NCBI GenBank assembly: GCA_964587815.1
Contig: CAZPMH010000039.1
Span: forward strand, 1-12,572
Length of the DNA stretch: 12,572 nt
Source: UBA1672 sp964587815
GTDB taxonomy: Bacteria > Pseudomonadota > Alphaproteobacteria > Micavibrionales > Micavibrionaceae
Direction of reading: 5' to 3'
Shown: piece by piece, positions 1 through 5,175 of the stretch
Layout of the letters: each line of letters starts with the position of its first letter
Position numbering within the stretch: position 1 is the stretch's first letter
Translations under genes and position numbers: made by a program
Notes under the pieces: model-generated
What the model saw: only the letters and a program-made list of their open reading frames with translations
Told to the model about the DNA's origin: nothing
The model's database searches: none

Positions 1-5
1 GCGAT

Positions 6-80
6 GCGAGTGTAGCTCAGGGGTAGAGCACAACCTTGCCAAGGTTGGGGCCGAGGGTTCGAATCCCTTCACTCGCTCCA
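6..80 (+). tRNA. tRNA-Gly (anticodon GCC), CCA encoded
   Basis: A complete cloverleaf can be folded by eye. The acceptor stem is GCGAGTG (6-12) with CACTCGC, followed by discriminator T and an encoded CCA ending at 80. The anticodon arm is CAACC (31-35), loop TTGCCAA with anticodon GCC at 38-40, and GGTTG (43-47). The T arm contains GGGTTCGAATCCC. The sequence style is typical of alphaproteobacterial tRNA-Gly(GCC). Its 3' half is the probable integration site of the element to the right, because an integrase gene starts 60 bp beyond the CCA and reads towards it. The gene is intact, as expected when the attachment core regenerates the tRNA end. Confidence 0.97.
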
Positions 81-120
81 TTATTTTCAATGACTTAGCT
101 AAAAATTTAGTTGTAGGCCC

Positions 121-138
121 GGGGTTCAATTGAACCCC
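121..138. repeat. 18-bp perfect palindrome after the integrase stop
   Basis: GGGGTTCAATTGAACCCC is a perfect palindrome lying between the integrase stop codon (141-143, minus strand) and the tRNA. In the minus direction it could form the stem of an integrase terminator, but the nearest T run lies well beyond the stem (the A run around 101-105 read in reverse). A near-identical copy lies inside the integrase gene at 605-621, which hints at a protein-binding or recombination site instead. Confidence 0.6.
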
Positions 139-140
139 CG

Positions 141-1088
141 CTAAAATACCTCCAAAGATTCCGCCGCACTTCTGAGATATTCTGGCGAATATCGGGCATA
201 AACCTTTTCTGTTATTGCCGTACTTTTATGCCCCAAATATTGCGAAATTTCACTCATCGGAACCCTGTTTTCAGCCATCCAAACTGCCGCCGTGTGTCTT
301 AAAACATGAGGCGTAACATCTTCCAATCCGGCACGTTTAACAGCCGCCGTAAATCCTCTCTTTACATCCTTAATCGGCTTTGATCCGTATTCAATGACAT
401 ACTCGCACGTTCTGGCTTCATAATATTCCTTTAAAGCCCTTCCCAATGTCGTATTTATAGGCACTTGCGCCTTGCCCTTATATTTATTGGAATTACCAAA
501 ATTGATAATTCCGCGCTTAAAATCTACTTGATCCCATTTCAATTGAAGAATGGCGGATTTTCTGGCCGCTGTGCAAAGCCCCATAATAATAAAAAGCTTA
601 ATATGGGGTTCAACTGAACCCGCCATAAGCTTCTTGAATTCCTGCTTTGTTAAGTACCGCTCTTTATACGCTGGTGCAGGAGGAATATAAAAACGCGCCG
701 GCGTTTCCTTATCATGAAATCGCATTGCCGCTCTAAGTGCTCCGATTTCTCTTATGATTGTCCAATCGCCGACTCTGTCTTCCACACGCCTTTTCTGAAC
801 ATATTGCTTGCACTTGTCACGCGTAATTTGCTCAGGCGTATAATCTTTAAAAAATTGCAGCGGTATCCATAGATACCCAAGCGATCCATGCTCATTTTCT
901 TTTTCCGCGCGATAAACATTGAATATCTCTTCAACAGTATTGCTTGGTACGAGCTGCTGTTTCAGAAAATCCTCGAACCGTCTTTTCGCTACAGGTTCGT
1001 CGGAGGTACGTAAAGATCGCCTAACAGAGTCTCCGTCGACTTTGCTATAAGCGTAGTATTTTCCTCTATAGAGTTTAAGCTGCCACAT
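141..1088 (-). CDS. int: Tyrosine recombinase / phage-type integrase
   Basis: This 315-aa site-specific recombinase should integrate and excise the element at tRNA-Gly by strand exchange through a 3'-phosphotyrosine. An N-terminal SAM-like core-binding part (about residues 48-130) precedes the catalytic domain (about 145-310). The catalytic residues are visible: Arg176 in CTAARKSAILQLKW, the HxxR box as HVLRH (His261, Arg264), His287 in YLGHKS, and the probable nucleophile Tyr297 in KVYARYSPEYL. Length and order are normal for the family, so the enzyme looks intact. The ATG at 1088 has a good ribosome site (AAAGGA, 7 nt away). The gene starts inside the upstream excisionase-like gene, so the two are co-transcribed. 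It reads towards the tRNA, the usual layout for a tRNA-borne element. The family is certain; the exact target is inferred from position. Confidence 0.95.
   Translation of the reverse strand: MWQLKLYRGKYYAYSKVDGDSVRRSLRTSDEPVAKRRFEDFLKQQLVPSNTVEEIFNVYRAEKENEHGSLGYLWIPLQFFKDYTPEQITRDKCKQYVQKRRVEDRVGDWTIIREIGALRAAMRFHDKETPARFYIPPAPAYKERYLTKQEFKKLMAGSVEPHIKLFIIMGLCTAARKSAILQLKWDQVDFKRGIINFGNSNKYKGKAQVPINTTLGRALKEYYEARTCEYVIEYGSKPIKDVKRGFTAAVKRAGLEDVTPHVLRHTAAVWMAENRVPMSEISQYLGHKSTAITEKVYARYSPEYLRSAAESLEVF
605..621. repeat. Second copy of the GGGGTTCAAYTGAACCC palindrome, inside int
   Basis: GGGGTTCAACTGAACCC matches positions 121-137 at 16 of 17 bases, differing only at the centre. The 7-bp arms GGGTTCA and TGAACCC are identical in both copies. 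Here it is coding sequence (residues G-S-V-E-P of the integrase), so it may be coincidence or an arm-type binding site. Confidence 0.6.
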
Positions 1089-1243
1089 GATTCAATCCTT
1101 TCTACTTCCCAAGCCGGTATCCTCACATGCCGACCGATTTTGAAACTGTTTTGAATGTCACCGCGTTGAATGAGGTTATGAATATGTTGCGGAGATACAT
1201 TCCACCTTTCGGCTAATGTTGTGCATGAAAACGGTCTGTCCAT
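989..1243 (-). CDS. Excisionase-like helix-turn-helix protein
   Basis: This is an 84-aa protein. Residues 5-52 match the MerR-like/excisionase winged HTH pattern: SCTTLAERWNVSPQHIHNLI, then RGDIQNSFKIGRHVRIP and a final helix AWEVERIE. Proteins of this kind next to an integrase act as recombination directionality factors or as regulators of int. The start ATG at 1241-1243 has a strong ribosome site (AAAGGAG). The last third of the frame (1088 down to 989, about 33 residues) overlaps the integrase start in another frame, so the two are probably translationally linked. The tail beyond residue 52 has no HTH character and may be non-conserved. The role as excisionase is inferred from fold and neighbour; a pure transcriptional regulator is the alternative. 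Confidence 0.82.
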   Translation of the reverse strand: MDRPFSCTTLAERWNVSPQHIHNLIQRGDIQNSFKIGRHVRIPAWEVERIESCGSLNSIEENTTLIAKSTETLLGDLYVPPTNL

Positions 1244-1327
1244 TGTGCTCTCCTTTCGTCTCGTGTCGTGTTATGTCCCTTCACTATCAAGGTAACACCC
1301 GCGCACGAGCTTTCCGGGTGAGCAGGA

Positions 1328-1699
1328 TCAATTCGTTTCGCCGTAATCTTCAACAGCGGTTAAAAGCTGATTGTGAAAATCCTTACACGGCGTGTCGTCC
1401 AGGATCGGCTTTATCCATTTGTCGCGTGGCGCAAAGCCATCGACGTGAGCGATCAGAGCGATCAAATCAGTTGCGTTATCTTCGGGATCGGTAAGCAATC
1501 TGCGCTCTACGTCTTTCCAAAACTCCGTAACATCACGATCATGATTTTCTTCGACGGCTTTTTGTCTCGAAACGGCATAATTGAGCGCTTCTTTTTCGGT
1601 TTGAAAATGCCTGCGTAAGAAACTTGCCTCTAAAGCAGCGAGATCATATCCCGCAGCCATTGCCAAAAATGGATTTGAAAAATGTTTGTTCATGGTCAC
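1328..1699 (-). CDS. Hypothetical protein, 123 aa
   Basis: I do not recognise this protein. It is soluble-looking and mostly helical. The N-terminal half reads FLAMAAGYDLAALEASFL and then FQTEKEALNYAVSRQKAVEE. The C-terminal half is rich in Asp, with RLLTDPEDNATDLIALIAHV near residue 70. There is no signal peptide or membrane segment. The start could be GTG at 1697-1699 or ATG at 1691-1693; an AAGGGGA motif just upstream is 5 nt from the GTG and 11 nt from the ATG, which slightly favours GTG. The gene lies 84 bp upstream of the excisionase-like gene on the same strand and may share its transcript. It is divergent from the C4-like RNA region, so its promoter must lie in the 1700-1755 gap. Confidence 0.7.
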   Translation of the reverse strand: MTMNKHFSNPFLAMAAGYDLAALEASFLRRHFQTEKEALNYAVSRQKAVEENHDRDVTEFWKDVERRLLTDPEDNATDLIALIAHVDGFAPRDKWIKPILDDTPCKDFHNQLLTAVEDYGETN

Positions 1700-1733
1700 T
1701 GTATCCCCTTCATTGGTTTGAAAATGAAAACGA

Positions 1734-1754
1734 CTTCCAGAACTTGTCTGGAAG
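1734..1754 (+). promoter_or_regulatory. 7-bp perfect hairpin just upstream of the C4-like RNA
   Basis: CTTCCAG (1734-1740), loop AACTTGT and CTGGAAG (1748-1754) form a perfect stem ending directly at the first base of the C4-like RNA. In P1 and P4 the immunity RNA is cut from a longer transcript, so this hairpin may mark the processing border or sit at the transcript start. That role is inference. Confidence 0.5.
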
Positions 1755-1833
1755 CCGGGGAGTTAGTAACCGTGTCACTAGGAACGGCACGACGTATTCA
1801 CGCATGCGCTATTATATTCCGCCGTCTCCCCGG
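1755..1833 (+). ncRNA. C4-like antisense RNA (phage P1 c4 / P4 CI type)
   Basis: This 79-nt region folds with a closing stem CCGGGGA (1755-1761) with TCCCCGG (1827-1833). An inner stem ACGGC (1784-1788) with GCCGT (1821-1825) caps a loop containing CGCATGCG. The single-stranded stretch between the two 5' stem arms holds TAGTAACC (1764-1771) and GTCACTAG (1774-1781). Both blocks are exactly complementary to GGTTACTA and CTAGTGAC at 1907-1926. A compact RNA of about 77-79 nt carrying two antisense blocks against its own downstream leader is the hallmark of the C4 family, which in phages P1/P7 silences the antirepressor operon. Plus-strand frames across it are probably spurious. The pairing is seen directly; the family name is from recall, not from a model search. 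Confidence 0.8.
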
Positions 1834-1861
1834 CCATAAGACCGAGAAGCGGCATCGTTTA

Positions 1862-1926
1862 GTGCATTTTCAAAGGAAATGCACCAATAACGGTTGATGC
1901 CAACCGCTAGTGACAAGAGGTTACTA
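1862..1926 (+). promoter_or_regulatory. Leader with the C4 target site and two hairpins
   Basis: The target CTAGTGACAAGAGGTTACTA (1907-1926) pairs with the two antisense blocks of the C4-like RNA in a 16-bp split duplex. Just before it lie two perfect hairpins: GTGCATTT (1862-1869) with AAATGCAC (1877-1884), and CGGTTG (1891-1896), loop ATGC, CAACCG (1901-1906). In the P1/P4 scheme, binding of the antisense RNA to this site blocks translation and causes early transcription stop of the genes behind it. Confidence 0.7.
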
Positions 1927-1970
1927 CGCCCCACTGCATTTTTTAAAACACAGCAAATTAAGGATAGGCT

Positions 1971-2000
1971 ATGGCCAGAGAAATGGCTAGTGGAAAATGA
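1971..2000 (+). CDS. Possible 9-codon leader peptide behind the C4 target
   Basis: ATG at 1971 follows AAGGA (1960-1964) at a good distance and encodes M-A-R-E-M-A-S-G-K before TGA at 1998-2000. A second ATG at 2002 begins a 44-codon frame ending at 2136 that runs antisense into the 3' end of the vsr gene. That second frame has no recognisable protein and is probably the remnant or fortuitous extension of a gene that was cut when the restriction cassette arrived. Evidence for translation is only the ribosome site and the position 45 nt behind the C4 target. Confidence 0.35.
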   Translation: MAREMASGK

Positions 2001-2008
2001 GATGAACA

Positions 2009-2434
2009 TCAAAGCTCTAAAAGCCAATTTTGAACATCGTCACAAACATCCTCTATCGGGCGTTTTCTTTTACCCCGTAAATCACATTCCCATACGGTCA
2101 TATGCCTCACCCCAGCTTGATCTAAAAGAGCTCTGACTTCTTTATCGCGTTCTTTATTTCTGTTAAGCTTCTCTTCCCAAAATTCTGAATTCGTTTCAGG
2201 GATATTGACGCGCGGACAGTCATGCATATGCCAAAAGCATCCGTTAATGAACAACGCCGCATTATACTTTCGAAAATACAAATCGGGCTTACCCGAAATC
2301 TTTTTATTATGCAGAGAATATCTGAAGCCGCGTTTATGCAATTCCTTTCGAATTTGCATTTCAGGCTTCGTATTCTTGTTTTTCACCGCTGCCATATTCT
2401 TACTTCTGGCCGCTTTGGTGTGTATATCTGCCAT
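2009..2434 (-). CDS. vsr: Vsr-type very short patch repair endonuclease (V protein of the R-M cassette)
   Basis: This 141-aa enzyme nicks DNA next to T:G mismatches left when 5-methylcytosine deaminates, protecting sites of the partner methylase from mutation. The start reads ADIHTKAARSKNM, like E. coli Vsr. Residue numbering also matches that protein: catalytic metal ligand Asp51 in GKPDLYF, the intercalating Phe67-Trp68, His69, and zinc ligands Cys66, His71, Cys73 and Cys117 (WEC). The position of E. coli His64 is Asn here. It diverges from the methylase gene over an 82-bp gap, and its 3' end abuts the C4-like leader. HpaII systems are known to carry a V gene, so the substrate is probably T:G within CCGG context. 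The family call is very secure; the substrate is inferred. Confidence 0.95.
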   Translation of the reverse strand: MADIHTKAARSKNMAAVKNKNTKPEMQIRKELHKRGFRYSLHNKKISGKPDLYFRKYNAALFINGCFWHMHDCPRVNIPETNSEFWEEKLNRNKERDKEVRALLDQAGVRHMTVWECDLRGKRKRPIEDVCDDVQNWLLEL

Positions 2435-2516
2435 TTTTTGATCGCCCGGAGTGGAACCTAATCTTCGTTTACCTTAATAATAGTGTACTTAGTAAAATTC
2501 AACGTTAGGGATTCAT

Positions 2517-3431
2517 ATGGCTGTGAAATTCATTGACCTCTTTGCAGGTATTGGAGGTTTTCACTTAGCTTTTCATGATTTAGGGGCAGAGTGTGTATTT
2601 GCTTCTGAAATCAATCCGCACGCAAGAATAACATACGAAACGAACCTGAAGAAAATCTCTCCTGAGCTTTTCGAGAGCGGCAATTTCAATGATGACATTT
2701 TAAAGATCATCGACCCCGCAACGCAAGTTCCTGACTTTGATGTCTTATGCGCAGGATTTCCTTGTCAGCCATTTAGCCAAGCCGGATATAAAAGAGGTTT
2801 TTCTGAGAACCTGGATTCCAGAGGGAACATGTTCTTCAGAATTTGCGACATCATTAAAGCAAAAAGGCCAAAAGCATTCTTTTTGGAAAACGTCAGACAC
2901 CTAATCAAACATGATAATGAGCGCACGTTCAAAATCATACAGAAAATGTTAGAGGATGATCTGGGTTATACTTTTAAGGCTCAGGTCGTTAAGGCATCTG
3001 ATCATGGCCTCCCCCAGCACAGACCTCGTGTTTTTATGGTCGGCTTTAACAGAGACTATGGCGATGATTTACCAGAATTTATATTCCCGGAAGCCACCCC
3101 TTTGAAAAAGACAATGTCTGATATTTGGGGTGGTGAGTGCAGCCGTGAAATCGGCTACACATTGCGCGTTGGCGGACGTGGCTCTGGCCTTCATGACAGA
3201 CGAAATTGGGATGCGTATTTGGTTGACGGTAAAGAACGTCGCCTGACCTCTAAAGAAGGTAAAGAGATGATGGGCTTCCCACCCAATTACGAATTCCCTG
3301 TTTCTGAAGTTCAGGCATTGAAGCAACTTGGTAACAGCGTTGCTGTTGATGCCGTCGAAGCCACAGCCAAATCAATTTTAAAATATCTGGAAGTGAACTT
3401 TGCCGAAGAAGAAGTGAAGAAATATGCTTGA
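2517..3431 (+). CDS. Type II DNA (cytosine-5) methyltransferase, probably CCGG-specific
   Basis: This 304-aa enzyme should transfer methyl from S-adenosylmethionine to C5 of cytosine. The ordered motifs are all present: I FIDLFAGIGGF (5-15), IV GFPCQPFSQAG with nucleophile Cys83, VI ENV (124-126), VIII QHRPRVFMVG (167-176), a target-recognition region about 200-240 (TLRVGGRGSGLHDRRNWDAY), IX RLTSKEGKEMMGFP (242-255) and X QLGNSVAV (270-277). The length is at the short end of the family but nothing is missing. The start has GGGA 6-7 nt upstream. The gene overlaps the endonuclease gene by 8 bp, so the pair is co-translated, and it diverges from vsr. No clear promoter or controller (C) protein box was made out in the 82-bp gap. 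The CCGG target is inferred from the HpaII-type partner. Confidence 0.95.
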   Translation: MAVKFIDLFAGIGGFHLAFHDLGAECVFASEINPHARITYETNLKKISPELFESGNFNDDILKIIDPATQVPDFDVLCAGFPCQPFSQAGYKRGFSENLDSRGNMFFRICDIIKAKRPKAFFLENVRHLIKHDNERTFKIIQKMLEDDLGYTFKAQVVKASDHGLPQHRPRVFMVGFNRDYGDDLPEFIFPEATPLKKTMSDIWGGECSREIGYTLRVGGRGSGLHDRRNWDAYLVDGKERRLTSKEGKEMMGFPPNYEFPVSEVQALKQLGNSVAVDAVEATAKSILKYLEVNFAEEEVKKYA

Positions 3432-4524
3432 TGATGTCTATAAAGGAAACTCAGGAGAATGGGCAGAACTTTATAGCTTCTTAAAGCTGCTTGGCGATGG
3501 TGAGTTTTATAGCGCAGACAGACATTTTCAAATCCTTGATGATGATAAATATCCCGTCTGCAGCATATTTCGAGATAACTTAAACAACAGCCCGCTTGAA
3601 TACGAGATCGATGAAAACACAAAACAAGTCGAACTCAAAAACGGCAATGACGTATTACTAAGTGTAACTCAAGTCGATTTCAAAGAAGGTGCTCGCGAGC
3701 TTCTCGCTCAAATTAAAAACAAAGAAAAACTACGGATCAGTGTTTCTGATTTTTTGGAACGAATTCACAAACCGAAAATGAAGGGCAAGTCTTCAGACAA
3801 GCGTGACTTGACCGTAAAAATCTATGACTCCAGAATTAAGAAAGAGCAAAAGCTTGGTTTCAGCGTAAAATCAAAACTGGACGGCAAAGCAACGCTTTTC
3901 AATTCAAACGGACATTCAACAAGCTTTCTATATAAAATCAAAAACTTTGATCAATTAAGCGAAGCCGATTTGAAACAGATGAAATCTGATGCAAACGGAA
4001 AACCGATGAAGAATAAAACGCTTATACGCTTCCTATATGATCGAGGTTGTGAGCTTGAATATTTAGAAGCCGATGAACCCGTTTTCAGAAATAATCTGAA
4101 AATGATCGACAGTAACTTTGATGTCGTGATGGCAAATGCAGTTTTGTATTCCTACCTTACACGCGGCGGTAAGATGACTGAACTGGTAGATATGCTTATT
4201 GAACACAATCCCGCAGACTATCCACTTGATACAGGGCACTGTTTTTATGAGCACAAAATCCGTCAGTTTCTATCTGCTGCAGCTTTGGGAATGACTTCTG
4301 CCTCAGTTTGGCAAGGGCAATATGACGCAACCGGAGGATTTATTGTCGTCAGAGAAGACGGTGCATTACTCTGCTATCACGTCTATAACTGGAATGATTT
4401 ACAAGACTACTTATTTGAAACAACATTCCTGGATCAGCCAAGCACGGGCCGCCATAAATATGGAATGATTGAAGAGGAGAACCCCGATATTATTCGCCTG
4501 AATTTCCAGGTGCGGTTTAGTTAA
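3424..4524 (+). CDS. HpaII-family type II restriction endonuclease
   Basis: This 366-aa protein should cut unmodified DNA, and HpaII itself recognises CCGG. The family look is in the N-terminus (KGNSGEWAELYSFLKLLGDG, residues 7-26, then FYSAD) and in the core EQKLGFSVKSKLDG followed by ATLFNSNG and SFLYKI (141-172). In that core Asp135 and Lys149 of SVKS are plausible PD-(D/E)xK active-site residues. The length is close to HpaII. ATG at 3424 lies inside the end of the methylase gene (8-bp overlap), a normal M-then-R operon that lets modification come first. A strong terminator follows at 4539. The gene is intact, so the system is probably active. Family recognition is from remembered motifs; the catalytic residues are my inference. 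Confidence 0.85.
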   Translation: MLDDVYKGNSGEWAELYSFLKLLGDGEFYSADRHFQILDDDKYPVCSIFRDNLNNSPLEYEIDENTKQVELKNGNDVLLSVTQVDFKEGARELLAQIKNKEKLRISVSDFLERIHKPKMKGKSSDKRDLTVKIYDSRIKKEQKLGFSVKSKLDGKATLFNSNGHSTSFLYKIKNFDQLSEADLKQMKSDANGKPMKNKTLIRFLYDRGCELEYLEADEPVFRNNLKMIDSNFDVVMANAVLYSYLTRGGKMTELVDMLIEHNPADYPLDTGHCFYEHKIRQFLSAAALGMTSASVWQGQYDATGGFIVVREDGALLCYHVYNWNDLQDYLFETTFLDQPSTGRHKYGMIEEENPDIIRLNFQVRFS

Positions 4525-4538
4525 CGTCTCCATAAAAA

Positions 4539-4567
4539 TAAAGCGTCACAGAAATTGTGACGCTTTA
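4539..4567. terminator. Bidirectional rho-independent terminator
   Basis: TAAAGCGTCACA (4539-4550), loop GAAAT and TGTGACGCTTTA (4556-4567) form a perfect 12-bp stem. The A-rich left and T-rich right bases serve both strands. It separates the endonuclease gene (plus) from the convergent gene at 4582-4992 (minus). Confidence 0.85.
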
Positions 4568-4581
4568 GATATTAGATATAT

Positions 4582-4992
4582 TTAGCATGTGTGTCCTATG
4601 GCTCTGAACGGTTGCGGATTGATGATCTTTGCAGCAGCATCCAAAACTTCAAGGCGTGGAATGATCGTCGTGTAATGCGCAGGGCTTTCTCCCGTATCAT
4701 CCGCACTGGCGAAGCTTCCAAACCATCGCCTTGAATCATCTTCTGTGAAGACATCATCAAATTCAGGCAAGTGATAGACTTCCTTTTCATGGGTCAGAAG
4801 CCTGACGCAGCATGCATCGCGAAATATATTCAGGACTTCATCGGCAAGCTCACGCCGTGACAGTCGCAGACTTACAAAAGTGTGCCATATCAGAATGTAA
4901 TAGCCTTGGCTCAAAAGGCATTCCGCAGGTGCGATGATAATTGTCAGCGTTGTTTTACAGCCGAAGTAACAGTAGTGCTCAGTGTGTCTCAT
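4582..4992 (-). CDS. Hypothetical cysteine-rich protein, 136 aa
   Basis: I do not recognise this protein. The N-terminal third has four cysteines and hydrophobic stretches (TLTIIIAPAECLLSQGYYIL, about 15-34, then WHTF) that could be core strands rather than a clean membrane helix. The middle is a helical LSRRELADEVLNIFRDACC segment, and the rest is polar, with RRWFGSF and TTIIPRLEVLDAAAKI. The start ATG at 4990-4992 has an excellent ribosome site, AAAGGAG, 6-7 nt away. The 12 bases GTGCTCTCCTTT just before the start are identical to those before the excisionase-like gene, suggesting a shared leader origin. The gene is monocistronic between the terminator at 4539 and the palindrome-rich gap, and divergent from the HTH gene. 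Confidence 0.7.
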   Translation of the reverse strand: MRHTEHYCYFGCKTTLTIIIAPAECLLSQGYYILIWHTFVSLRLSRRELADEVLNIFRDACCVRLLTHEKEVYHLPEFDDVFTEDDSRRWFGSFASADDTGESPAHYTTIIPRLEVLDAAAKIINPQPFRAIGHTC

Positions 4993-5015
4993 GGTGCTCT
5001 CCTTTGCCCGTTAGG

Positions 5016-5031
5016 AGAGCTGCGCAGCTCT
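5016..5031. promoter_or_regulatory. 16-bp perfect palindrome in the divergent gap, possible operator
   Basis: AGAGCTGCGCAGCTCT is a perfect palindrome 24 bp upstream of the minus-strand gene start. It is followed at once by the AT palindrome AATTTAAATT (5032-5041) and by GTGG-TGT-CCAC (5049-5059). Such a cluster between divergent genes suggests binding sites for a dimeric regulator, possibly the HTH protein encoded just to the right. No T run follows, so a terminator is unlikely. Confidence 0.45.
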
Positions 5032-5124
5032 AATTTAAATTTAGGTTAGTGGTGTCCACAATTCCACAATACCCGTTAAAATTGTTTTTATGTGTTTTTG
5101 TTATTGAGCTTTTGTTTTAATATT

Positions 5125-5152
5125 GTTTCCTGTTTGGAAATCCAATGGAAAC
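5125..5152. promoter_or_regulatory. Nested inverted repeat ahead of the HTH gene, possible auto-operator
   Basis: GTTTCC (5125-5130) and GGAAAC (5147-5152) flank TTGGA-AA-TCCAA (5134-5145), giving a two-level inverted repeat 24 bp before the GTG start. A weak sigma-70-like pair, TTGTTA (5098-5103) and TATTGT (5121-5126) with 17-bp spacing, would place the transcription start inside it. The HTH product may therefore repress its own gene. The symmetry is seen; the role is inference. Confidence 0.4.
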
Positions 5153-5175
5153 GCATTACGAAAAATGGAGCTTGC

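Noticed and set aside
1296..1320. CACCCG / CGGGTG inverted repeat between xis and the 123-aa gene as a terminator
   Set aside because: Only a 6-bp stem with a 13-nt loop and no T run on either strand.
1624..1897. Two plus-strand frames of 71 codons over the C4-like region
   Set aside because: They lie across the structured RNA and in part antisense to the 123-aa gene, in conflicting frames, with no ribosome sites; the RNA structure explains this region better.
1755..1926. Retron or transposon-end explanation of the inverted repeats
   Set aside because: No reverse transcriptase or transposase gene is nearby, and the paired blocks are ordered as an antisense RNA and its target rather than as terminal repeats.
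5092..5175. Upstream ATG extension of the HTH protein, with a hydrophobic start resembling a signal peptide
   Set aside because: There is no ribosome site before 5092, and it would translate through the likely promoter and operator; GTG 5176 has TGGAG at the right distance.
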